64,000 nt of DNA from Cutibacterium modestum (GTDB lineage Bacteria; Actinomycetota; Actinomycetes; Propionibacteriales; Propionibacteriaceae), in assembly GCF_008326345.1 (NCBI RefSeq), contig NZ_BJEN01000002.1, positions 647,609 through 711,608 of the forward strand, written 5' to 3'. The position numbers were made by a program, and so were the translations under genes. Numbering within the stretch: position 1 is the stretch's first letter; each line of letters starts with the position of its first letter. Below are positions 8,502-16,531 of the stretch, piece after piece. The notes below the pieces were generated by a model. It worked only from the letters and a program-made list of their open reading frames with translations. It had not been told where the DNA came from and did not search any database.

Positions 8502-8747
8502 TCACCCTCCTGCAAATGGCGGAAGCACGTCGACCTGGGCGCCATCTGGCACCGTTTGGTCACCTCGGGCTGCAAATCCGTTAACGAATAAGGTGCACAC
8601 TCCCAGTACCCGCCCCAAATCGGAATGGAGTTTGCCGAGGTGCTCCAGCACCTGGTCAACGGTGAGGTCAATAGGCAACTCGATCGTCTCCTCGGTGGTC
8701 CCCGTAGCTTCGGCGGTGCCACCGTAGTAATGCACCAGCACCATCAC
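8502..8747 (-). CDS. moaD: Molybdopterin synthase sulfur carrier MoaD
   Basis: A ubiquitin-fold sulfur carrier of 81 residues ending in the essential Gly-Gly (PPFAGG), where the thiocarboxylate forms. It has the hydrophobic beta-grasp core VHYYGGTAEATG and VCTLFVNG. It begins with GTG-ATG just behind an AGGAGGG ribosome binding site that lies inside the end of moaA, so translation is coupled. MoeB/ThiF-type activation would come from the E1-like enzyme at 29647-30495 or another one elsewhere. Confidence 0.93.
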   Translation of the reverse strand: MMVLVHYYGGTAEATGTTEETIELPIDLTVDQVLEHLGKLHSDLGRVLGVCTLFVNGFAARGDQTVPDGAQVDVLPPFAGG

Positions 8748-9826
8748 CCTCCTATGGCAGACATGCGTCGTCCGGAGTCGGCAAAACCTTCGGCATCAAC
8801 TCCGTGTTGGGCGCTCTTACGCAACATCTCACCCTGCCACACGGCAACGATTTCGTCATCGCTGCCTCCGGAGCGCAGCACAGAACGCAGGTCGGCCTCG
8901 CGGATGGCAAACAGGCAGTTGCGGATCTGTCCATCGGCCGTCAATCGGGTCCGTGAGCAGTGCTCACAGAATGGCCTGGTCACTGAGGCGATGATCCCCA
9001 CTCGTCCGGTACGACCGTCCGCAGAACGCACTCGCCAGCACTGCGCCGGTGTAGAGCCCCGAGGCTTGGTGTCTTCGGTGAGGATGAACCCACTATCCTG
9101 CACCACACCAAGGATGTCGTCGGCGCTCACGGTGGCGTCGCGCCGCCAGCCGTTCGCCCCAATCGGCATGAACTCGATAAATCGTAACTCGAGCCCACGA
9201 TCCAGGCAGAAGTTCAGGAGCTGGGGTACGTCGCTGTGATACGAGTGTATTTGGGGAACGGCATTGATCTTCACCGGCAGTCCTGCGGCCAGTGCGGTGT
9301 CGATCCCAGTAACCACTTGGCTGAGCCGGTTGCGCCGGGAGATCGTGGTGAATCGTTCGGGATCCACGGTGTCCAGGGACACGTTGACCTGGTCAAGGCC
9401 AGCATTAACGAGTCCGGCTACGCGCTTGTCTAAGCCGATGCCGTTGGTCGTCAAGGCCGCGACCGGTGGTTTGTCATCAGCGCATCGGAAGTCCACCGTG
9501 GCGCTCACAAGGTGCTCCAAACTGGGGCGCAGCAATGGTTCTCCGCCGGTGAATCGCACTTTGGTGATGCCGAGCCGCTTGACCCCGATGCCGATGACAC
9601 GGATGATCTCGGCGTCGGTGAGCAAGTCACGTCTAGGCAGCCAATCCATGCCCTGTGCCGGCATGCAGTAGGTGCAGCGCAGGTTGCAGCGGTCCGTTAC
9701 TGAAACACGCAGGTCGGTGGCGACCCGTCCGAACCGGTCTGGCAGACCGCGGTGGTTTGGGCGAGGGCCGATCATCGTGCTCATAGCCTCACCATCCTCC
9801 TGCTCTGCCGCTGGTGTAGGCGTCAT
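8744..9826 (-). CDS. moaA: GTP 3',8-cyclase MoaA
   Basis: A radical SAM enzyme that, with MoaC, makes cyclic pyranopterin monophosphate from GTP. The N-terminal cluster motif CNLRCTYCMPAQG (CX3CX2C) and FTGGEPLLRP bind the SAM-cleaving Fe-S cluster. The C-terminal CEHCSRTRLTADGQIRNC supplies the second cluster that binds GTP. The protein ends in the conserved Gly-Gly tail (MSAIGG). Length 360 is normal. A second start at MSTMIG, 14 codons inside, is possible. It is the first gene of the leftward Moco operon. Confidence 0.96.
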   Translation of the reverse strand: MTPTPAAEQEDGEAMSTMIGPRPNHRGLPDRFGRVATDLRVSVTDRCNLRCTYCMPAQGMDWLPRRDLLTDAEIIRVIGIGVKRLGITKVRFTGGEPLLRPSLEHLVSATVDFRCADDKPPVAALTTNGIGLDKRVAGLVNAGLDQVNVSLDTVDPERFTTISRRNRLSQVVTGIDTALAAGLPVKINAVPQIHSYHSDVPQLLNFCLDRGLELRFIEFMPIGANGWRRDATVSADDILGVVQDSGFILTEDTKPRGSTPAQCWRVRSADGRTGRVGIIASVTRPFCEHCSRTRLTADGQIRNCLFAIREADLRSVLRSGGSDDEIVAVWQGEMLRKSAQHGVDAEGFADSGRRMSAIGG

Positions 9827-10011
9827 GGCTGATGCGGCGGTACAACTATGAGTCTGAGGATATACGGCATTACTGCGCAGATGAAGTTGGCTCGATCCCT
9901 TGTCCTGTACGTCGGAGAAATGGGATAGTCTGATTTCTGATATCCGGAGGAAAACGCTCAGTATGTCCGCGGATACGGGTATTTCAAAGTGATTACACGG
10001 AGTTTTCCACT
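9827..10011. promoter_or_regulatory. Divergent promoter region, moaA versus modE-like gene
   Basis: This 185-bp spacer separates the leftward Moco operon from the rightward regulator-molybdate transport operon. It is AT-richer than its flanks and contains several TATA/ATATCC patches (GGATATACG, GATATCCGG, GGATACGGG) that could be promoter or operator elements. A molybdate-responsive site would be logical here, but I could not define an operator with confidence. Confidence 0.4.
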
Positions 10012-10440
10012 ATGGGCACGAAGAATCCACATTCGCCTTCGCATCGAGTCTCCGACGTCGCGACCTTGCTCGGGGTCTCCGACGACACGGTGCGCCGTTG
10101 GATCGAGTTGGGGCAGGTACATGCTGCGAAGGATGGCAGTGGGCCTCTTCGTGTGGACGGTGCTGATCTCGCTGCGTTCCTCGTCGACCAGTTGAACGGG
10201 CGTCACAACCTTTCCGATGCTTCACAGGTGCAGTCGATACGCAATCACATTCAGGGGATCGTCACGGCCGTTACCTCCGACACGGTAATGAGCCGGGTCG
10301 AACTCGTCACTGGAGGCTTGCGTATCGTCTCACTCATCTCTACCGAAGCCGTGCAGGAGCTGGGTTTGCAGGTCGGCTCGATCGCCGTCGCTCAGGTCAA
10401 GGCGACCAACGTGTCCCTCCAACTCCCCGAAACCAGGTGA
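10012..10440 (+). CDS. Molybdenum-binding HTH regulator with TOBE/Mop domain
   Basis: The first ~60 residues form a MerR/excisionase-type helix-turn-helix (VSDVATLLGVSDDTVRRWIE, then PLRVDGADLAAFL). The last ~65 residues form a single TOBE/Mop domain (NHIQGIVTAVTSD, LVTGGLRIVSLIS, GLQVGSIAVAQVKATNV), the fold that binds molybdate or tungstate oxyanion. This is a common actinobacterial substitute for ModE. It overlaps modA by 4 bases, so it probably senses molybdate and controls the transport genes, and perhaps the divergent Moco operon. That regulatory target is inference. Confidence 0.88.
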   Translation: MGTKNPHSPSHRVSDVATLLGVSDDTVRRWIELGQVHAAKDGSGPLRVDGADLAAFLVDQLNGRHNLSDASQVQSIRNHIQGIVTAVTSDTVMSRVELVTGGLRIVSLISTEAVQELGLQVGSIAVAQVKATNVSLQLPETR

Positions 10441-11213
10441 GCAACATGAGGAGAGTTCTGCAGGCTGCCTTGGGGTGCATCGTCGCAGCTGCGGTCTCGG
10501 GGTGCGGCGGTGGATCGCCGTCGTCCGCACCCGCTGCTGACACGACGAGGTTGACGGTCCTTGCCGCAGCATCTCTCACCCCGTCGTACGAGCAGATCGG
10601 TAAGCAGTTTGAGAAGAATCACTCGGGCGTCGACGTACAGTTCACTTTCGAGGGGTCCCAAGACCTCGTCGCTCAGATGGCCCAGGGAGCTCCGGCTGAC
10701 GTGTTGGCCACCGCTGATCGGACAAGCATGGACGCCGCTGTCAAGGAGAACCTCGTGGAAGCTCCACGCGAGTTTGCCCGCAACGTCCTCGCCCTCATCA
10801 CTCCAGCAGGCAACCCGGCCAAGGTGACTGGACTGAACTCCTCGCTAGATGGCGCCAAGCTCGTCATTTGCGCCCCGGAAGTGCCCTGTGGCAACGCGAC
10901 GAGGAAACTCACCAGCAGACTAGGTGTCACCCTGAAGCCGATGAGTGAGGAACAGAAGGTGACCGACGTTCGGGGCAAGGTGGAGTCTGGGGAAGCCGAT
11001 GCAGGGATCGTCTACCGCACAGACGCCATCACTGCTGGCAGCAAGGTGCATGTGGTGCCGATCGACCGAGCCGGCGAGGTCGTCAACGACTATCCGATCG
11101 CTGTCGCTGCGGGTGCGGTCCACCATGACCTGGCCAAGGACTTCGTCGAATACGTCATGTCGGGTGAGGCTCAAAGGGTTCTCGCCGGTAACGGTTTCCT
11201 CAGGCCACGATGA
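10437..11213 (+). CDS. modA: Molybdate ABC transporter substrate-binding lipoprotein ModA
   Basis: A secreted binding protein with a lipoprotein signal peptide (lipobox AVSGCGG). The mature part starts TVLAAASLTPSYEQIGKQFE, the ModA signature whose serines contact the oxyanion. It continues with FEGSQDLVAQMAQGAPADVL and ADAGIVYRTDA, all family marks. The 258-residue length fits. The GTG start overlaps the regulator stop, and its own stop overlaps modBC, giving a compact transport operon. Confidence 0.95.
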   Translation: MSNMRRVLQAALGCIVAAAVSGCGGGSPSSAPAADTTRLTVLAAASLTPSYEQIGKQFEKNHSGVDVQFTFEGSQDLVAQMAQGAPADVLATADRTSMDAAVKENLVEAPREFARNVLALITPAGNPAKVTGLNSSLDGAKLVICAPEVPCGNATRKLTSRLGVTLKPMSEEQKVTDVRGKVESGEADAGIVYRTDAITAGSKVHVVPIDRAGEVVNDYPIAVAAGAVHHDLAKDFVEYVMSGEAQRVLAGNGFLRPR

Positions 11214-12964
11214 ACAATCTCGGGGTTGATTCCCAACGGCGCTCACTCGCCCCAGTCCCGTTGCCGGTGTGGATCGTTATCCCCGCCATAGTGGGGATCT
11301 GGGCGCTCGTTTTGCCTCTGGTGGGAATGGGCAACGAGGTGCCCTGGGCTCGAATCCCCTCAATCATGGCCACTTCGGCGGCTCAGGAAGCCCTGTGGCT
11401 GAGCGTGCGCACCTGCGTGATGGCCACGGTCATCGACGTGATCCTTGGCGTGCCAATCGCGCTGCTTCTGGCCCGCGACTGGACAGGTGTGGCAGTGGTG
11501 CGAGTACTCGTGCTGCTGCCCCTATCGCTGCCGCCGGTGGTAGCTGGTCTGGCCCTGCTGGCGACGTTCGGTAGACGCGGCATGGTTGGGGCGTCGCTGC
11601 ACGCAGCAGGTATCACCATTGCGTTCTCCACGGCGGCTGTCATCCTGGCACAGGTATATGTCTCGCTGCCGTTTTTCATCACGACGCTCGAGTCCTCGCT
11701 CCGGGCTCGGTCACGGCAGTTGGAGCAGACGGCAGCGGCCTTGGGGGCAGGGCCGTGGCGGGTACTCACGACCATCACGCTGCCCACTGTGTTTCCCGCT
11801 CTGGGACGGGGAACAGCGCTGGCTGCGGCACGGTGTCTGGGAGAATTCGGGGCGACGATCACCTTTGCGGGGTCGCTGCAAGGCGTCACCCGGACAATGC
11901 CGCTGCAGGTGTACCTGGCCCGTGAAACCGATTCGGGCACCGCCATGGCATTAGGGCTCGTCCTGGTAGTGGTGGGGGCCATTGTCGTGGGATTCACCCA
12001 GTCGCGGCTGAGTCAGTGCCCACGACGACGAGACAAGTCAGTGTTCGTGGGGCTAAACCCGCCTGCGCAACAGCCCTCCCGACAGTCGCCGGTTGAGGCC
12101 TGCCTGGGTGCCGCTTCCACGACCGGCTTGCGCCCCCTGACTGTCGACGTTTGCGGGGATCGGGTCTGGGGCGCGACGGCTGATCATGAACCGGCCGGTT
12201 CTGCCGCGGCTGCAGTCCACGTCGACGGACAGGTAGCCATTCGGTCATGGCAGGTGAGGCTGGATGTTAAGTCCGGTGAGGTCGTTGCCGTCATGGGACC
12301 CAATGGAGCCGGTAAGTCCACCTTTGCTGGCGTCGTGACCGGGCTGCTCGCCCTAGACCGCGGCCAGGTAGACATCGGGGGGCGGGTCGTCGACGCCGGG
12401 GACGGTAACATCGTACGTCCAGAACGTCGTGGGGTCTGCCTGCTTACCCAGGATGCGTGCATCTTCGGGCACATGTCAGTACTCGACAATGTCGCCTATG
12501 GTCCACGTTGCCACGGGCTGAGCCGTAGGCAGGCACGGAAGGTGGCTCGCATCCAACTTGCCGCGGTGGGATGTTCACACCTTGCCGGGCGGCGCGGTGC
12601 ACAGCTCTCGGGTGGTCAAGCGGCACTGGTTAGCCTGGCTCGGGCGCTTGCCGTCGACCCGGACGTCCTGGTCTTCGACGAGCCCACCGCAGCACTTGAC
12701 GTTGATGCCAAGACACTGGTGCGGGACCTGCTGAGGTCTCGGTTGGATCAGACCGGCACGACGGCCCTGATCATCACCCACGACGTCGCCGACACGATGG
12801 CATTGGCTGAGCGGTTGGTGGTTCTGGAACACGGCCGGGTCGTGGAGGATGGCGGCGTGTCTCAACTGCTGAGGGAGCCGTGCATGGCATTCACGGCTCA
12901 ACTTGCCGCGCTGGCGCGGTTCGAGACCAGGACCAACTCGCAGGTTCCCGAGTCCTCATCGTGA
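11210..12964 (+). CDS. Fused molybdate ABC transporter permease-ATPase ModB-ModC
   Basis: Residues ~1-265 are a ModB permease with about five membrane segments and the coupling motif LEQTAAALGAGPWRVLTTIT. A poorly conserved linker of ~80 residues follows. Residues ~345-584 are a ModC ATPase with Walker A GPNGAGKST, signature QLSGGQ, Walker B VLVFDEPTAALD and the switch histidine in IITHD. It lacks the usual C-terminal ModC TOBE domain, which instead sits on the separate regulator upstream. Fused ModBC proteins occur in actinobacteria. Its 3' end overlaps the convergent regulator gene by 67 bases. Confidence 0.94.
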   Translation: MNNLGVDSQRRSLAPVPLPVWIVIPAIVGIWALVLPLVGMGNEVPWARIPSIMATSAAQEALWLSVRTCVMATVIDVILGVPIALLLARDWTGVAVVRVLVLLPLSLPPVVAGLALLATFGRRGMVGASLHAAGITIAFSTAAVILAQVYVSLPFFITTLESSLRARSRQLEQTAAALGAGPWRVLTTITLPTVFPALGRGTALAAARCLGEFGATITFAGSLQGVTRTMPLQVYLARETDSGTAMALGLVLVVVGAIVVGFTQSRLSQCPRRRDKSVFVGLNPPAQQPSRQSPVEACLGAASTTGLRPLTVDVCGDRVWGATADHEPAGSAAAAVHVDGQVAIRSWQVRLDVKSGEVVAVMGPNGAGKSTFAGVVTGLLALDRGQVDIGGRVVDAGDGNIVRPERRGVCLLTQDACIFGHMSVLDNVAYGPRCHGLSRRQARKVARIQLAAVGCSHLAGRRGAQLSGGQAALVSLARALAVDPDVLVFDEPTAALDVDAKTLVRDLLRSRLDQTGTTALIITHDVADTMALAERLVVLEHGRVVEDGGVSQLLREPCMAFTAQLAALARFETRTNSQVPESSS

Positions 12965-13620
12965 CGCAGTGTGGCATGTACGCAGTTACCACCAGTACGC
13001 TCGATCACCCGGTACAGCATGCTGCGCTGGATCGCCATGGCCACTGGATCGGTGTCATTGGGGTCGGTGAACGGGCAGGCACGCAGTACCAAAGCGGTGG
13101 GATTCGTCGGGTGTGACTCGGCGCAGAAGCCGAACGCTGTGAGGAATACTCGGATCTTCGTCATGTGCTCGGCCAGACTGAACTGGTCAGTCACGGGGCG
13201 TCCCAAGTGGTCTGGCACCTTGGCCATGGCCAAGGCCTCATCACCCAGGTACTGCCCCAGACTTGTGGCAGCGGCGACGGGATCGTCGCTGCTGTCGCGG
13301 ATCCAGCGGGTCGTCGAGCGAAAAAGATGGCGCAGGAGATCGGTCGGCGAGTTCGGCCCGGACAGAGTGCGGCTCGTATATCCCCAGGATGGACGTCCAC
13401 GGCCCGACACCGGCATCCGCTCGCGTTCCACCAGCCCCACGGACACCAGCACGTTGAGGGGTTCCCGAACGGTGTTGACGTGCAGCCCGCACTCCTGGGC
13501 CAGATCAGCAATTGTTACCGGTCCCGCATGAAGCGACACCGCCCTGAGGACTGCCTGCTGGGCAGGGGTGAGCGATGCGATGGTGGTGAGGATCGCGTCA
13601 ATGCCTCGCTCGCTCACCAC
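12898..13620 (-). CDS. Winged-helix regulator with C-terminal CPF cysteine motif
   Basis: The N-terminal third is a winged helix (SLTPAQQAVLRAVSLHAG, VTIADLAQECGLHVNTVREP, SVGLVERERMPVSGRGRPSW). The C-terminal half has cysteines in FGFCAES, LRACPF, GGNCVHA and SGTCELVL. The layout recalls SufR-type repressors, where CPF and later cysteines bind an Fe-S cluster, though spacing differs. It starts one base after the narI stop, so it is the last gene of the nar operon. A redox or Fe-S sensing regulator of nitrate respiration is a reasonable inference. Confidence 0.7.
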   Translation of the reverse strand: MVSERGIDAILTTIASLTPAQQAVLRAVSLHAGPVTIADLAQECGLHVNTVREPLNVLVSVGLVERERMPVSGRGRPSWGYTSRTLSGPNSPTDLLRHLFRSTTRWIRDSSDDPVAAATSLGQYLGDEALAMAKVPDHLGRPVTDQFSLAEHMTKIRVFLTAFGFCAESHPTNPTALVLRACPFTDPNDTDPVAMAIQRSMLYRVIERTGGNCVHATLRHDEDSGTCELVLVSNRASAAS

Positions 13621-13621
13621 A

Positions 13622-14338
13622 TCACCATTCGTAGCGTTGTGACGAAGGTTCCAGATGCTGGTTCCTCGACCGGTACACGACGTATGGTCTTGTCGGATAA
13701 CTCACTGGTGCAGAGATGGCATGCACAAGTCGGGTGAATGGCCATACGCTAAGTAGGATCAACCCGGCCAGTACGTGCATCTTGTAATCCAGCGGCACCG
13801 CGGCCATCAACGCAGGCCGAGGTTGGAACAGGGCGATGGAGCGGAACCATGGGCTGATGGTATTCCGGTAGTCGTAACCACCGACAATCATTTGCTGATG
13901 TACGGTAGCCCAGCAGCCAAGTGCGACTGCAAGGGTGAGCAACACATAGGTGACGATGTCCATCCTGGTCGTCGTGAGGCGCACTGACTTCATGACGAAT
14001 CTGCGGTACAGCAGCCCGAAAAGCCCGATGAGGGCCGCCAGCCCAGCCGCACCCCCCAGGACAGTTGCCATGACGTGATAGGCATCCTCGGTGATCCCGA
14101 TGGCGCAGATCCACGGCGCTGGAAAAACAAGCCCCAGCACGTGTCCCAGGAAGACGAAGAGGATCCCGAAGTGGAACAGTGGCGATGACCAGCGCAGGAT
14201 GGCTGGCTCGTTCCACTGGCTTGATCGGCTCGTCCAACCGAACTGATCCGTGCGGTACCGCCAGATCATCCCTCCGATGAAGAGGACGATCGACAGGTAG
14301 GGCAGTACCAGCCACACCAGCAAGGATTTCGTGTTCAT
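13622..14338 (-). CDS. narI: Respiratory nitrate reductase gamma subunit NarI
   Basis: The membrane cytochrome b subunit that passes electrons from the menaquinol pool to NarH. Five hydrophobic segments are visible in 238 residues. Haem-ligand histidines fit in LFHFGILFVFLGHVLG (second helix) and YKMHVLAGLILLSVWPFTRLVHA (last helix), the two NarI signatures. It overlaps narJ by 4 bases. Confidence 0.96.
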   Translation of the reverse strand: MNTKSLLVWLVLPYLSIVLFIGGMIWRYRTDQFGWTSRSSQWNEPAILRWSSPLFHFGILFVFLGHVLGLVFPAPWICAIGITEDAYHVMATVLGGAAGLAALIGLFGLLYRRFVMKSVRLTTTRMDIVTYVLLTLAVALGCWATVHQQMIVGGYDYRNTISPWFRSIALFQPRPALMAAVPLDYKMHVLAGLILLSVWPFTRLVHAISAPVSYPTRPYVVYRSRNQHLEPSSQRYEW

Positions 14339-15006
14339 GACTGCCTCCTAGGGGTTGATACGGAATCCATGGCGGCGAGACCCACCATCTCAACAGGCGG
14401 CCCCTGGCTGATGAGTTTCTGGTAACGGCCGAGGGTCCTCTCGTCCAGGGGCGACAAGACGAGGCACAAACCCTCCAGAAGGTGCGCATAGGGGCTGGAC
14501 GCCGCGACCAATGCTGATCTGATGATCTCTAGGGCCTCCCGGTTGGCACGTAACAACGTGTCACCCTCTGTGGCGCGTGCCGAGAACTCCAACACCACGG
14601 GTAGGTAGTCGGGCAACTCGTTGGCATGGTTCATCTCGAACCCGGCATTGCGCATGACGTCCCGGAACCCCAGGATCGCAGCCCCCCGTTCGCGGGTGTC
14701 CCCGGCCGAGTAATAGCTGAGGTACAGCGCACAACGGCGACGCTGGTCGAAGGTCTCCACGTAGTGTTCCTGCAGGGCGCGCAGCCCCCAGCTCTCAGCC
14801 ACATCACAGAAGGCGATGATCTCATCGGCCACAGCGGCAGGCATGAGGATACGATCGTGGCGCACTGCCGCAATGCTGTGGGTGAGTTGCCCGTCCGGGT
14901 AGTCCAGCAACAGACTCATCGCCATGTGGACTACGCGGCGCTGGGCAGGGGAAGCATCCACGTGAGTCGACACTGGCATGCGCGGTGCGCCCAAAAAGAC
15001 GTCCAC
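14335..15006 (-). CDS. narJ: Nitrate reductase assembly chaperone NarJ
   Basis: The dedicated chaperone for NarG Moco insertion and membrane attachment. It is not part of the final enzyme. The family marks are SLLLDYPDGQL near the start, LQEHYVETFDQRRRCALYLS and the central Y-x-x-GDTRERGAAIL. Length 223 is usual. It lies between narH and narI with minimal spacing. Confidence 0.95.
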   Translation of the reverse strand: MDVFLGAPRMPVSTHVDASPAQRRVVHMAMSLLLDYPDGQLTHSIAAVRHDRILMPAAVADEIIAFCDVAESWGLRALQEHYVETFDQRRRCALYLSYYSAGDTRERGAAILGFRDVMRNAGFEMNHANELPDYLPVVLEFSARATEGDTLLRANREALEIIRSALVAASSPYAHLLEGLCLVLSPLDERTLGRYQKLISQGPPVEMVGLAAMDSVSTPRRQS

Positions 15007-15007
15007 C

Positions 15008-16531
15008 TCAGATCACCTCCAACGGCAGTATGCGTGTGCCCTCCGGGGCACTGGCCGGGGAGAAGATGCTGTGGAAGGCCTCGAGGCTCCCGCCCACCGG
15101 ACAGCGGTCCAATCCTGTGATTCCGTCGGGTAGATCGGTGCGGGTTGTAGGGATGACGTAACGGTCGTCATATTTGGCGATGGCCAGCAGCTGGTACATG
15201 CTTCGCATGTCTTCACTGGTCATGTTCACTGCCTTGGGAATCGCCTCGTCGGTGTCATTCTCCAGGAAGATGTCTCGCATGTAGGAGCGCATTGCGGCCA
15301 GACGACGAAGTGAGAACTCCACTGGAGCCGTGGCTCCGGCAGTGAACAGCCCGGCGAGATACTCGAGCGGAATACGCATCTGGGAGATCGCTGCTAACAG
15401 CACTCTATGGTCCTCCCCATCGTTGCCCGAGGCGCTGACGGCGTCGACGACTGGTGACAGGGGTGGTACGTACCAGACCATCGGCAGCGTTCGGTACTCA
15501 GGGTGCAGGGGCAGGGCAATCTGATAGCGGCTGATGAGCTGCCATACCGGTGAAGCTTGGGCTGCCTCGATCCAAGAGTGTGGGATGCCTTCGGCCTTGG
15601 CTCGTGTGATGACCTCGGGATCGTTGGGGTCGAGAAGGACTTCTCTCTGGGCAGCGCACAGGGTGCGTGGATCCGGCTGGGATGCGGCCCAGGTGACCTT
15701 GTCCGCATCGTAGAGAAGCACTCCCAGGTAGCGAAGTCGTCCAACACAGGTTTCCGAACATACTGTTGGCTGCCCGGTTTCTAGACGTGGGTAGCACAGT
15801 GTGCATTTCTCGGCTTTGCCGCTGCGGTGGTTGAAAAACACCTTCTTGTACGGACATCCGGACACGCACATGCGCCAGCCGCGGCAATGATCCTGATCGA
15901 CGAGGACGATTCCATCCTCGGTGCGCTTGTAGATCGCCCCGGATGGGCAAGCGGAAACGCACGTCGGGTTGAGGCAATGTTCGCAGATGCGTGGAAGGTA
16001 AAACATGAATGAATCCTCGATGGACTTGCGCACCGTGAGGTTCATCTGGTGTAGCACCGGGTCCTGGTCGAGGGTTTCCATGGAACCACCAAGATCGTCA
16101 TCCCAGTTAGGGCCCCAGTCGATGGTGTCTCTGTGCTCACCCGTGAGGGCTGATGTCGCCCGGGCAGTGGGGATGTGCGTCGTCGATGGGGACGACAGTA
16201 GTTGGTCGTATTCGTAGGTCCACGGCTCGTAGTAGTCCTTGTTTCCGGGCAGGTTCGGATTGGCGAAAATCTTGCCCAAGGTGGCCAGGCGCCCTCCTTG
16301 GCGGGGGACCAGTTTTCCGGAACGGGTGCGCTTCCATCCTCCCCTCCATCGTTTTTGGTCCTCCCAACCGCGCGGGTAGCCGACGCCAGGCCGGGTTTCG
16401 ACATTGTTGAACCACATGTACTCCGTGCCTTCACGGTTGGTCCAGGCCTGCTTGCATGTCACCGAGCAGGTGTGGCAGCCGATGCACTTGTCGAGGTTCA
16501 TCACCATTGCGATCTGAGCCATGACTTTCAT
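15008..16531 (-). CDS. narH: Nitrate reductase beta subunit NarH
   Basis: The Fe-S electron-transfer subunit of the nitrate reductase, 507 residues. Four cysteine groups for three [4Fe-4S] and one [3Fe-4S] clusters are visible: CIGCHTCSVTCKQAW, CEHCLNPTCVSACPSGAI, CRGWRMCVSGCPYKK with the tryptophan typical of the [3Fe-4S] site, and CTLC further on. Start ATG overlaps the narG stop by one base. An internal alternative start exists (MAQIAMVMNLDKC). Confidence 0.97.
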   Translation of the reverse strand: MKVMAQIAMVMNLDKCIGCHTCSVTCKQAWTNREGTEYMWFNNVETRPGVGYPRGWEDQKRWRGGWKRTRSGKLVPRQGGRLATLGKIFANPNLPGNKDYYEPWTYEYDQLLSSPSTTHIPTARATSALTGEHRDTIDWGPNWDDDLGGSMETLDQDPVLHQMNLTVRKSIEDSFMFYLPRICEHCLNPTCVSACPSGAIYKRTEDGIVLVDQDHCRGWRMCVSGCPYKKVFFNHRSGKAEKCTLCYPRLETGQPTVCSETCVGRLRYLGVLLYDADKVTWAASQPDPRTLCAAQREVLLDPNDPEVITRAKAEGIPHSWIEAAQASPVWQLISRYQIALPLHPEYRTLPMVWYVPPLSPVVDAVSASGNDGEDHRVLLAAISQMRIPLEYLAGLFTAGATAPVEFSLRRLAAMRSYMRDIFLENDTDEAIPKAVNMTSEDMRSMYQLLAIAKYDDRYVIPTTRTDLPDGITGLDRCPVGGSLEAFHSIFSPASAPEGTRILPLEVI

